Source: Oscarella lobularis
Taxonomy: Eukaryota; Porifera; Homoscleromorpha; Homosclerophorida; Oscarellidae
DNA length: 64,000 bases
Direction of reading: 5' to 3'
NCBI RefSeq assembly: GCF_947507565.1
Contig: NC_089175.1
Span: 4,887,733-4,951,732, forward strand
Part shown: piece after piece, positions 22,859 to 34,375 of the stretch
Numbering within the stretch: the first letter of the stretch is position 1
How the letters are laid out: each line of letters starts with the position of its first letter
Translations under genes and position numbers: made by a program
Notes under the pieces: generated by a model
Told to the model about the DNA's origin: nothing
Database searches by the model: none
What the model saw: only the letters and a program-made list of their open reading frames with translations

Positions 22859-25800
22859 TCACTTTGCTTTGTCTTTGGAAGAATTCTTCTCAGTTGGCAC
22901 TCTAAGCGCTTTGATGCTGCAAAGATAATCATAAGCAATCCACGGACAGCTAATCAAGCGTCGAAAACGTCGCCACGGTCGACCGAATTCTGCCTCAAGG
23001 TAATCCCTTTCCCCTTCAGTCTTTTTCCTGTACGTGACGTAATACAAAGCGGAAGCTTTTGCCTTCAGCGCTTCCCGGTCATTTCCATCCACTCCTCTAT
23101 GAAATTCTTTTCTATACTTCTTGATGTGCTCTCGCATGTTCTTTCTTATTTCGACTCGAACGTCGTTTAGACGTCGACGTCGTACAATCCTAGCCAGCCT
23201 TGTGATGTTTCCAGTCAAGGCCTCTTCCTCTAGACGAATGTCGTAGTAGCGCATCATTTCGTAGAGCTCCTCGTTATAAATGTCTCTTAATTCAATAGCA
23301 TCATCGATGTAGCGTTGATAGCCTTCGTAGAGAAGATCTTCATCGACTTTTATTGTGGGTGTCTTGGCAAACGTGTGTTCCCTAATCATTTTAACCTCGT
23401 GGAAAAGAGCTCCTATTACCCCGTTTGATTCATAGGAAACGCGATCGGACTTCTGCATGAAATCTGGATAGGCTGGCGGCCGGTGTTCCGGCCTCATAGT
23501 AGGGATAACACCCGTTTTGGGGAAATCTACAGCAAGCGAGTGAAGCTCCGCCAGTTCTACGCAATTGTCGCATTTTGCGCCATCTTCACTCAAATCGGCT
23601 TGAACAAGATGAGCATTGGCTATTTGACCCAACTGGTCATTCCTACAAAGAAATTTTCGTTACAGTCACAAGCAAGTATCTTTAGTGTTGAAACGATACC
23701 TAATGTAGTCGATGATGAAATCTTTGACGTCGTCCATCGTTATTGATTCCTTCTTTTCTACGTCAGGCGGTGTGTAGTCCATGGGCTCATAGTCGCGCTC
23801 CAGTGGCAGTAGATCTTTGTCCCACGACACGAAATAGAGATCGCCGTCGAGATCGGAGCCGGAGATTTCGTCCGTATGCGGTCTAGGACCGCGAGCGGGA
23901 AAGACGATGACGTCGTATAGATGACGGAGAGCTGGGCGGTCGACTGCGTTTAGAACGCGAATGTCGCCCGGGTGAAAGCAAGGATTCTTCGTCACAACAA
24001 CAGGGCCCTCGACTAGTAATGGATCCTCCGTTTGTCGTACTTGAACGAATACTTGGCCGTAGTCGAGGCTGTTGGTCTCGTCAATTACTCCCATGATGCA
24101 GGCGGCATCGCTGACGAAAATTCGCGATTTCTTTCGAAGGTCGTCTATTTGGACGGTTCGGTACGACTGTAGGACGCCTTGAATGTACGGTTCTGATGTA
24201 CTTTAGGGCAATCTAGTACAGAGAGAAATTAATTGTAGACGAGGCTTTGACCACTGATTGTTACCTGTGAATTGACGAGAATCGATTTCAAGCTTTGTAG
24301 CATGTCTTTCTGTTTCTGTATGAAAGTCCTTTTTGAAACTCCTCGACAGGCCAAAAGTAGTATTATCTGACGATTGAGATATGCTGGCGTGAATGCCGAC
24401 GAATTGCACACTTCCACTTGATTGTGATCGGACTGAAATTTCCTCATACTCGGTCGCAGTTGGAGATGAATAGGGCCTCCTTCTAGTTGCCGTTTAACAG
24501 CAACGACACCCTTGTATCCGCTGAAACGAATTTGGAAAGCGGAGGGCGTATCTCTGAATCCTTGGTTGGTACTTTCTGCTACCGTCTTTGCAAACTAGGC
24601 AAGTACATAATTAATTTTGAATTGTTAAATTTAATGAACTCACTTCTGGAGAAATAGCTCCTATTCCATCTGTAAAATTGTACTTCTTGACAACTTTTCT
24701 TTCTACTAAACGATATGTCACTTCGTCACCATCATCATCTACTGAACGATATGTCACTTTGTCACCATCATCATCATCATTATCGGCATTATCGGCATTA
24801 TCATCATCGCTATCGGCATCATCATCATCATCGTTGTCGCTGCAATTGCCATCGTCATCATTGTCGCTGTAATTTTTATCGGCATGATCGTCGTCATCGT
24901 CATCATCGTCATATACTACTTCGATTACAGTTTCTTCAACTTCCTTTTCACAGTCTGGAATTTCTTCAAACTGGTCTTCCTCCAGTCGGCATTTCTTGGT
25001 CGAAATCGTGCTTGAAAAGCACTGACCCATGCGAGCAGCGTATTTTGCAATAATCGATATTCCGCTAAAGTCGCCCATTTTCTTGCGAATGCTGTCTGCA
25101 GTAATTTCTTCACCCGTCTCTGGATCGGTAGCTCTAGCAAAAAACCAGCACGAATGCTCTCTCATTTGACTGCTTGACATGCCAAGAAATTCATATTCTC
25201 TTCCACCAACTACGACCCCGTCGCGAAGGACGCCGCGAAAGTGATCTGTAATAGCCTGCATGCTTTCGCCTTCTCGAATGACAAGCTTATTGTGGTCTTC
25301 ATCGGTAAACGAGACGCGAAGGAAGTGGTCTAGGAGACCGCTGTATTCACGTAGGATTCGATTCGACGTGTCCGCCGCGGGGCCCCAGCAGTATTGTTTG
25401 AGCGGCGAGACGAGAAGACGATGTACATTGACAGTAAAATCGGTGTCAGAAACGGGCTTTTTCTTCGTCGCCTTACGTAGGGCCGTTTGACTGTGTAAGG
25501 CTCTCGTCGATTTCTGAAGTAATTTTAGCGGGTTCCTAAGCGGGTAATTGTTGACGTAGACGTCTTGTTTCTCGTCGTACTTTTCGGCTATCTGCCTGAG
25601 TTCTGCCAAAGCCGCTAGAGCATCGTCTTCCTCTACTTTCGTCAGCTCCTTGTAAAAATCAAACGAGAGCAGGTCCTTGCAAAGAATGGCATCAGAGAAA
25701 AGTGCTTCAATTTGAAAACGCACCCGAAACGACAAATCTTTTGGTATTTCAAAAGAAGGCTGAGGATAGAGAGGCCGCACTATCAACGGCCAGGCCCGTT

Positions 25801-26631
25801 TCAGCCCGTTGTATTCTGCTCTAGTCGCCTCGTCTAGAAATATGCGCCCAAGTTGACTAGGATCGCAAGGTTCAATAAGAACGTCGTAGAACTTGCTCAA
25901 AGTCTGATTAGGCGAGAAGTCGGTAGTTCGTTGAGCCGTGCCACTAGCTTCGTCGGTGTGCACCTTTTCCCACGTGAACATTGGTGCAGTAAGCAAAAGA
26001 AGAGGGCCCTCTTTAAACAATTTCGGCGCTGCTTTGGTTCTGAGAAGGAGAGCTGATATTTCACGCGGTACTGGACGGCGCGTTCCATCGGTCGTCAAAT
26101 AAAAGTTGATCATTTCTTCGACGTCGTCCATGTGATATTGGACGTGAAGTTTCTCCTTCTTTTTCGTGAAGGAAAATTTAGCGTGCCTTGCTTGGAAATT
26201 TATTACGACGTGGACTTGAAGTTTAAAAGATGACTTGTTCACGTCCCACCTTGTTAGAAATCGATTTTCGCCATGTAACACGCCCACTTTCACCTTTGCG
26301 TCAAAGGCGAATACTCGGGAGGCATCTTTTGGAGCGAAGTTTCTGGGGGCCCTCGAAGGTTGAATTCGCATAAAACGACCTTCGAAAAGAAAGTTTTCTT
26401 TTTTTGCCCTGGCCAAGAGCTCGTCGTAATCATCGACGTTGGCTAGTGTTAGAAAAGCAGTACCATTGTTCCAGCCTTGAAATTTACGCATATCGTCTGA
26501 CGCCAACGTGGTGCACTTTACGATAGGAACGTTTTTCTTTCGGAGAAGTAGTCTGCAAGTTGCTTAGCAGTAACGGTGTACTCGACGTTGCTGACATGAA
26601 CTTCTAACCGTGGTATAGTACGATCTTCCAT
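22859..26631 (-). pseudogene. RNA-dependent RNA polymerase copy 2, frameshifted
   Basis: Same four-exon plan as copy 1: 26631-24644, 24594-24265, 24212-23700, 23642-22859. It keeps RRM-like start (MEDRTIPRLEVHVSN), FLGMSSSQMREHSCWFF, NFTDGIGAIS and SGSDLDGDLYFVSWD. Two lesions separate these. One base is missing in an A run near 26535, so exon 1 is 1988 nt instead of a multiple of three. An 80-bp deletion relative to copy 1 in exon 3 (after TACAT, near 24196) shifts the frame ahead of the DLDGD motif and leads to early stops. The acidic insert near the end of exon 1 has grown into a long Asp/Asn-rich tract (about 24710-24925). The rest is highly conserved, so loss is recent, or one lesion is an assembly error. 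A truncated protein starting at 26506 is conceivable. Confidence 0.75.
24715..24925. repeat. Trinucleotide-rich microsatellite in RdRP 2
   Basis: Repeated cat/cgt triplets, read on the - strand as runs of Asp with Asn, Ala and Ser (DDDDDDDD, DNADNADNDDDD), with a repeated GDxVTYR segment. RdRP 1 has only a short acidic stretch here. Confidence 0.8.
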
Positions 26632-26662
26632 CACGCGTTGTGTGGCTTCCCAAAAATCGTCG

Positions 26663-26668
26663 CACGTG
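26663..26668 (-). promoter_or_regulatory. CACGTG palindrome upstream of RdRP copy 2
   Basis: Located 32 nt upstream of the ATG at 26631, in the same context as copy 1 (tcg.cgcacgtgatga.ttga). Confidence 0.4.
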
Positions 26669-26957
26669 ATGAGTTGATATCCCAGGTGAAGAAAGAGCGC
26701 GAACGCATGGGCAGAAGAGTAAATCGTGGCGGTGAGGTTATAACAACTCGGTAAGGCCCTTGCTGACGTCGATGTACGTGATGCAGTGTATAAGCCTAAT
26801 TAAAGTAGACCAGGTCCCAGGTGTACTGTTTTCTCCTAGATAACCGTCCTATACGTTACGTGGGTACTGTTTTACTGCTTCAGAGTAAGAAAAAAGCTTT
26901 GCTTCTACTGTTACGACAACTCTACGAGTGATATCTACTTTCATGCGGTCAAAAGAA

Positions 26958-28720
26958 TCAAAAATTTTCGTTCTGCATCCCAATTCCCTCACAGGATATA
27001 TCCATAAAGTCCTTCTCCCAGTCAAATTTGAAAGAGAACTTTACCTAAAGCAGTTATTATCCAGGTATCGATTAAATACGTGGTAAATCTCACGTCTAGA
27101 AGTAGTTCTATGACACAAAGTGCCCATTTCCAATGATCATCAGGTAGAGGATATTCGCTTCTAAGAGTCGATCTCCCTTTAGCCAGAGCCATAAAAATGA
27201 GAACCTGCAGCCGTTCTCCGACAAAGTACATGTAGCTGTGACTTTCTCACCTGATCCGTCAAGTGACCCCGAATGCAGACTCCATTATCGTAGGCGCGTT
27301 TGCAACTAAGTACCGTTTTACTTACGAACCTCTTAGCTTCATTAAAGCACCACGAATACCAACGGCAATAGGCTGGCAATATGCATGCGTCTGACGTGAC
27401 AACTTCTAATCTAGTAACACAAAAAAACACAACGTTACGCGTAATGCGAATAAGATCTTACTGCAATGATGACAAAGCCTCGCCGCGTTTAAAGTGATAC
27501 TTTGTCTTGCAATGAATCAAGATATCCGTTCCAAACTCCTCTTTCAGAGTTTGAATGCAATGCTTTTCGAATTCCCGCGCATTCGTGAAGTCTTCCTGTG
27601 CTTAGAAGTGATCAGCAATCCTTTTACCGTTTGCGCAAATGATTCTTACGTTCCATTCGCTATCTTCCCAGAAAATTGTTGCTCGAATTTCCCTGATGTT
27701 TCTGTCGCAGCTCGTCATCATTGTCACTCCTTTTAATTCTTTTGCGGAGTCGACTGTGACGACTGTCTCTTCCTCTCCTTCGTCGTTGGTACTGGGAAAG
27801 AGAAATGCGGTCGAGGTCTATTAATTAATTAATCAATGGCTTCAACTCACGTCGTCACAATGTCGAAATGCACGCCGAACTTTCTAAGAACAAATCGCAG
27901 AACCTGCAAAAGATTGACAACTCTCCAAGTGGCACAACAGCGATAGAATGCGGAAGAAAATCGTCAAACCGCTTACCGATTGGCAGAAATAAATGCCGTC
28001 CGCGTCACGAGACTTCGACATATCTCCGAGCCAGCGCAACGTTGACGTGTCTTTTCCAAAGACAAAACAAGGCAGAACGGCTTGCAGAGTCGAAATAAAT
28101 TCACTTTTAATTAAAGAGCATTTCAAGTTCCCACAGAACATGTTCTCATAGTTTACCATGTTGACTCGAGGGAAATCTTCTCGTTCGCAATCGTTTTTGC
28201 TTCGCACGGCCACAGTGTGTACTATAAGCGAAATTGTGCGTCGAACGACTTGAACAGCGATAATTCAGTCGGATTTCATATGTACTTCGATTGATCCCAA
28301 TTCGTTTCCCTCTGCTCTTCCGTTTGACATTGCGACCACCATGTCCACTTGGTTCGTATGGCTTTCGCGTAATCCATGGAGCTTTCTGATGTTTTTAGCT
28401 GTAATTGGTCTCTTTGTAAGGAAGGATAATGCGTTGGCAATTCGCAGCACTTGTCCTCCCTGACGCACGAAAGAATCATTAATTAGCTACTTTTTAGTTG
28501 TCTCTATTTCTCACCGCATCCCGAGCGTTAATAACGATCGGATCTATCAAAGAGACTCGATTGTATTAGAAGTGGCGACAATTCGAGATCGTTTACGCTT
28601 TTCCATTTCTTCGATTCCGCCACTGCTCGGAGTCACGTCGTCGTCGTGGTGCTCATTTGCTTCAGAGTTGTCACACTCGCTTGACGATTCGAGTGCAGTT
28701 TTGCTACAACTTGAATTCAT
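26958..28720 (-). CDS. RTCA-like RNA 3'-phosphate cyclase paralogue 2
   Basis: This is the reference copy for the exon structure. Exons on the - strand: 28720-28597, 28543-28515, 28459-28286, 28221-28157, 28103-27977, 27903-27851, 27791-27650, 27595-27462, 27410-27251, 27204-27094, 27044-26958, with compatible phases throughout and 401 aa. Ordinary RTCA is about 366 aa; the excess is an N-terminal acidic/Ser extension of about 51 residues. The domain begins GGQVLRIANALSFL (residue 52). It continues GLRESHTNQVDMVV, LQAVLPCFVFG, LEVVTSDACILPA, DQVLIFMALAKG and ends ISCEGIGMQNENF. His360 (PDDHWKWAL) aligns by position with the catalytic histidine of the family. The usual Glu of the EGGGQ motif is replaced (DAGGQ). 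Directly upstream of RdRP copy 2. Confidence 0.85.
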
Positions 28721-28763
28721 ATCGTCAGAAGGTCAGAGATGGTGTACTGTATCTCGAGGACTA

Positions 28764-28769
28764 CACGTG
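28764..28769 (-). promoter_or_regulatory. CACGTG palindrome upstream of RTCA-like 2
   Basis: 44 nt upstream of the ATG at 28720, context ggactacacgtgctttctag, shared with copies 1 and 3. Confidence 0.45.
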
Positions 28770-29397
28770 CTTTCTAGCGCGCGTTTTTCGTGCTATCCCC
28801 TCTCTCTCTTCGCCGGAATCCAATCCGGTCGCCTCCAGCGTTCTAGACGGCTAAGAACATTGCAGCACTGATCAGGCAAAACGTCTTTTACAGCCGTACG
28901 CGTCGACGTCATCATAATCATCGTCAGTGTAGCTTCGATCGGAGTACTTTTCCCTTACAAAGCGTTGCAGTACCCTCAGGACGTGTGCAATCCACTCGTG
29001 GTTTGTTCACGTGCCCCTCTTGATTTAGCTAGCTGCACGTGTTGTAGGCTCTGGTACGGCTTCAAGGAGGGTCCATGGGGACTCGAGTCACTGCTTTAGA
29101 TCCAGCTCTTGAATGTTATAAAGCAAGTCCACTGTTCTATGACTGTGACAGAGACACGAACCCGGGTACGTGTACAGGTGAAATATCAAATGATCCTTAT
29201 TGATTTCTGCGTACCCTTTCTTCCCTTTTATTCAAGTTTTCCTTGGATAACGTCTTTAATTAATTAAGTGGCATATTTTACCGTTAGCGCCCTTTCTTTA
29301 TTTCTTCTTGCAAGAAATAGCACTGAGTGTACAGCGTAAGCAAGGCTAAACAAAGAGGAACTTTGTTACCACTGAAATGAGAACTCCACAAGAGATA
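28770..29397. other. Repeated upstream region between RTCA-like 2 and 3
   Basis: No gene recognised. It is clearly homologous to the region upstream of copy 1 and to those upstream of copies 3 and 4 (shared blocks include cgtcgacgtcatcataatca and cgttgcagtaccctcaggac). Confidence 0.5.
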
Positions 29398-31225
29398 CTA
29401 CATAGAGAACACAGACTCAGCAATGTAGTCAAAAAAATTCTCGTTCTGCATCCCAATTCCCTCACAGGATATATCAACAAACTCCTTTTCCGAGTCAATT
29501 CTAACAGAGAACTTTACCTAAAGCGGTTAGTATCCAGGTATTGATTAAATAGATTTTTTGTGACATCGTAAATCTCACGTCTAGAAGTTCTTCTATGACA
29601 CTAATTGCCTTTTCCCAATGATCATCAGGTAGAGGATAATCGCTTCTAATAGTCGATGTTCCTTTAGCAAGAGCCATAAATAGGAGAATCTGTAAAGCGC
29701 AGCCGTTCTCCAACTAAGTACGTGTAGCTGTGACTTATTCACCTGATCAGTCAAAAGACCTTGAACGCAGACTCCATTATCGTAGGCGCGTTTGCACCTG
29801 AGTACCGCTTTACTTACGATCCTCTTAGCTTCACGATCGCTAGAGCACCACGAATACCAAATGGCATACTCAGGCAATATGCATTCGTCCGACGTGACAA
29901 CTTCTAATCTACAGTAGTCACACAAAAAAATACAAAGTTACGCGTATGCAAATTGCCTTATTCTTACTGCAATGACGACAAAGTCTCGTCGTGTCTAACG
30001 CTATACTTTGTCTTGCAATGAATCAAGATATCCGTTCCAAACTCCTCTTTCAGAGTTTGAATACAATGCTTTTCAAATTCCCGCACATTCACGCAGTCTT
30101 TCTGTGCTAGTAGTGATCAGCAATCCTTTTACCGTTTGCGCAAATGATTCGTACTTTTTTCGATTCGCTATCTTCCCAGAAAATTGTTGCTCGAATTTCC
30201 CTGATGTTTCTGTCGCAGCTCGTCATCATTGTCACGCCTTTTAACTCTTTTGTGGAGTCGACTGTTACGATTGTCTTTTCCGCTCCTTCGTCGTCGGTAC
30301 TGGGAAAGAAATGCGGTCGAGGTCTATTAATTTAAATTAATCAATAGCTTCAACTCACGTCGTCACAATGTCAAAATGCACACCGAACTTTCTAAGAACA
30401 AATCGCAGAACCTGCAAAAAAATTGACGACTCTCCAAGTGGCACAACCGCGATAGAATGCGGAAGAAAATCGTCACACCGCTTACCGATTGGCAGAAATA
30501 AATGGCGTCCGCGTTACGAGACATCGACATATCTCCGAGCCAGCGCAACGTTGACGTTTCTTTTCCAAAGACAAAACAAGGCAGAACCGCTTGCAGAGTC
30601 GGAATAAATTCACTTTTAATTAAAGAGCATTTCAAGTTTCCACAGAACATGTTCTCATAGTTTACCATTTTGACTCGAGGGAAATCTTCTCGTTTGCAAT
30701 CATTTTTGCTTCTCGCGGCCACAGCGTGTACTATAAGAGAAATTGTGCATCGAACGACTTAACAGCGATAATGCAGCCGGGCTTTATATGTACTTCGATC
30801 GATCCTTCTTCGTTTCCCTCTGCTTTTCCGTTTGACATTGTGACCACCATGTCCACTTGGTGCGTATGGCTTTCGCGTAATCCACGGTGCTGTCTGATGT
30901 TTTGAGCTGTAATTGGTTTTTTTGTAAGGAAGGATAATGCGTTGGCAATTCGCAGCACTTGTCCTCCCTGACGCACGAAAAAATCATCTAATTAGCTACT
31001 TTTTAGTTGTCTCTATTTCTCACCGCATTCCGAGCGTCAATAACGATCGGATCTATCAAAAGACTCGATTGCATTAGAAGTGGCGACAATCCGAGATCGT
31101 TTACGCTTTTCCATTTCTTCGATTCTGCCACTGCTCAGAGTCACGTCGACGTCGTGCTCATTTGCTTCAGAGTTTTCACACTCGCTCGACGATTCGAGTG
31201 CAGTTTTGCTGCAACTTGAATTCAT
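29398..31225 (-). CDS. RTCA-like RNA 3'-phosphate cyclase paralogue 3
   Basis: Same 11-exon plan as copy 2 with intact splice sites in every junction checked. Start MNSSCSKTALESSSECENSE at 31225. Motifs: GGQVLRIANALSFLTKKPIT, GLRESHTHQVDMVV, LTDQILLFMALAKG, PDDHWEKAI, ISCEGIGMQNENF. The usual stop after ENF is lost, so the frame runs on to FFDYIAESVFSM and stops at 29398-29400, a 12-residue extension unique to this copy. Otherwise indistinguishable in likely role from its neighbours. Confidence 0.8.
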
Positions 31226-31884
31226 ATCGTCTGTCAGGAGGTCAGAGATGGTGTACGAGGACTACACGTGCTTTCTAGCGCGCGTTTTCGTGCTATCCCC
31301 TCTCTCTCTCTTCGCCGCGGAATCCGGTCGCCTCCAGCGTCCTAGACGGCTAAGAACATTGCGGCACTGATCAGGCAAAAGTCTTTAGAGCCGTACGCGT
31401 CGACGTCATCATAATCATCGTCAGTGTAGCTTCGATCGGAGTACTTTCCCTTACAAAGCGTTGCAGTACCCTCAAGACGCGTCATTCTTCCTTGTAGCTT
31501 GTTCTCGTGCCTCTCTTGATTTTCTTTTTGGCTAGCTGCACGTGTAGTAGGCTCTGGTACGGCTTCAAGGAGGGTCTGTCTTCCATGGAGTCACTGCTTT
31601 AGATCCGGGAGTTATAAAGCAAGCCCACTGTTCTATGACTGTGACAGAGACACGGACCCGGGTACGTGTACACGTTAAATATGAAATGATCCTTATTGAT
31701 TTCTGCAGTACCTTTTCTTCCCTTTCATTCAAATTTTCCTTGGGTATTAATTAATTAAGTGGCATATTTTACCGTTAGCGCCCTTTTCTTTATTTCTCCT
31801 TACAAGAAATAGCACTGAGTTGAAGCGAGAACTCCTCAAGAGATACTGCATAAAGAACACCGACTCAGCAATGTAGTCAAAAAA
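31226..31884. other. Repeated upstream region of RTCA-like 3
   Basis: Holds CACGTG at 31265-31270, 40 nt before the start of copy 3, followed upstream by the same conserved blocks as in the other copies. No gene recognised. Confidence 0.5.
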
Positions 31885-33666
31885 TCAAAAATTTTCGTTC
31901 TGCATCCCAATTCCCTCACAGGATATATCAACAAACTCCTCTTCCGAGTCAATTCTAACAGAGAACTTCACCTAAAGTAGTTATTATTCAGGTATAACTT
32001 AAAAAGTGACGTTGTAAAATCTCACGTCTAGAAGTTCTTCTATGACACTAATTGCCTTTTCCCAATGATCATCAGGTAGAGGATAATAGCTTCTAATCGT
32101 CGATGTTCCTTTAGCAAGAGCCATAAAAAGAAGAATCTGTACAGCCGTACTCTAATTCAGCATACGTATAGATGTATGCCTTTTATTTACCTGATCAGTC
32201 AAGTAACCCCGAACGCACACGCGCTTATCGTACGCGCGTTTGCAATCGAGCGCCAGTTTTCTTACTATGCGCTCGGCATCATCAACGCTATAGCATTCAT
32301 GATAGTCGAACGGAATCCAACAGCATTTCTCGCCGCTCAATATGCATTCGTCCGACGTGACGATTTCTAATCTGTACGAGAGATTACAATTAAATTTCTT
32401 CGCGCGAATGCCTTTTTTCACACATAATCGTCGACTTGGGCGGATTCCTGTACTTGGTAATGCGATAATTCGTCTTGCAATGAATCAAGATTTCCGTTCC
32501 GAATACCTCTTTCAGAATTCGAATGCAGTTCTGTTCGAATTTTTGCGCACAAGTGCCGGGTCTCTATGCCGGAAGTGAGCGGGAATATATTTTCTTTGAA
32601 TGATTTCCTACTATCCTGTTGTAGGGTCCTGAGTGAAAAATTGTTGCTCGAATTTCGTCGATGTCGCCGTCGCAGCTGGTCATCGTCACGCTTTTCAATT
32701 CCTTTACCGAGTCTACTGTTGCGATCGCTTCTATTTCGTCGGGGCTATTGGAAGAAACGTCGTCGACGTCTATCAATTTTTTTTAAATAAATGCATTTCT
32801 TGACTCACCACGCTACCACGTTGAAATGCACGCCGAACCTTTTGAGAACGGGTCGCAGAATCTACATGAAATTGTCCCCAAGTTGTACGACAGTGATAGA
32901 GTGCGACGAAAAGAAAAGAAATTGTTGCACCGCTTACCCATTGGCAGAAATAAACGCTGTCCAAGGGGTGAAGCGAGGTATCCAACTCCTCTCCGGACCA
33001 ACGTAGCGTTGATTTGTCTTTTCCGAAGACAAAACACGGCAGAACGGCTTGTAAAGTCGTAAGAAAGTCCCTTTGTATAAAATATAGAAGAAGAGCTTTG
33101 TTTGGCCATGCATATCGAAAGCTTACCAATCTGAATAGAAAGAACATTTCTTTTCGGCAGTCGTTTTTGCATCAGAAGGCCACAATGTGTACTAGATGTA
33201 CAGTGAAATTGGGCGTCAACTCTTTAGCTCGTTTTACTTTGATCGATCCTTCTTCGTTTCCCTCTGCTCTTCCGTTTGACATTGTGACCACCATGTCCAA
33301 TTGGTGCGTATGGCTTTTGCGTAATCCAAGGTGCTTTCTGATGTTTTTAGCTGTAATTGGTCTCTTTGTAAGGAAGGATAATGCGTTGGCAATTCGCAGC
33401 ACTTGTCCTCCCTGACGCACGAAAGAATCATTAATTAGCTACTTTTTAGTTGTCTCTATTTCTCACCGCATTCCAAGCGTCAATAACGATCGGATCTATC
33501 AAAGAGACTCGATTGCATTAGAAGTGGCGACAGTCCGAGATCGTTTACGCTTTTCCATGTTTTCGATTCTGCCGCTGCTCAGAGTCACGTCGTTGTGCTC
33601 ATTTGCTTCAGAATTGTCGCACTCGCTCGACGGTTCGGGTGCAGTTTTGCTGCAACTTGAATTCAT
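31885..33666 (-). CDS. RTCA-like RNA 3'-phosphate cyclase paralogue 4
   Basis: Start MNSSCSKTAPEPSSECDNSE at 33666, stop 31885-31887. Motifs: GGQVLRIANALSFLTKRPIT, GLRKSHTHQLDMVV, YTLWPSDAKTT, LQAVLPCFVFGKDKSTLRW, LEIVTSDECIL, ALDCKRAYDKRVCVRGYLTD and ISCEGIGMQNENF. Exons correspond to copy 2. Exon 7 begins after an alternative-looking acceptor (ccaatag, near 32744), which keeps the frame (PDEIEAIATVDSVKELKSV). In the middle exons it resembles copy 5 more than copies 1-3, so the array has at least two sub-lineages. No lesion found. Confidence 0.78.
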
Positions 33667-34375
33667 ATCGTCAGAAGGTCAGAGATGGTACTGTATCTCT
33701 TCTGCACGAGCACGAGGACTGGACTACACGTGGTTTCTAGCGCGCGTTTTTCGTGCTATCCCCTCTCTCTCGCCTCCTCATCACCGGAATCCGGTCGTCT
33801 CCAGCGTCCTAGACGACTAAGAACATTGCAGCAGTAATCAGGCAAAAAGCGCCGTACGCATCGACGTCATCATAAATTAATCATCGTCAGCGTAGCTTCG
33901 ATCGGAGTACTTTCCCTACAAAGCGTTGCAGTACCCTCAGGACATGTCATTCTTCCTTGTGGTTTGTTCACGTGCCTCTCTTTATTTTGTTAGCTAGCTG
34001 CACGTGTAGTAGGCTCTGGTACGGCTTCAAGGAGGATCTGACTTGGAGTCACTACGAAAGCTTCTAGACTTCATGCTTTAGATCCAGCTCCTGAGCGAAA
34101 GTGGGAGTTATAAAGCGCTGTTCTATAGTCGACTGTTCTCAGAGAGATGCGTAGGTGAAATATCAAATGATCGTTATTGATTTTTTACAGTCTCCTTCCT
34201 TTCCTTTTCATTCAAAATTTCCTTGGGTACAGTACCTTTAATTAAGTAGCATCTTTCTTTTTTTCTTACAAAAAGGGTAGTGCTTTTGAAGCCGGGCCAA
34301 AAAATAGAGGAACGTAGTTACCACTGTAATGAGAACTCCACAAGAGATACTACATATATATAACCAGTCAAACAA
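33667..34375. other. Repeated upstream region of RTCA-like 4
   Basis: CACGTG at 33727-33732 (61 nt from the start). Further upstream it carries the same conserved blocks as copies 1-3 (ctgcacgtgtagtaggctct). No gene recognised. Confidence 0.5.

Noticed and set aside
15951-26631. RdRP genes as possible viral insertions
   Set aside because: The DxDGD motif, RRM-like N-terminus and introns are those of cellular eukaryotic RdRPs, not of RNA virus polymerases.
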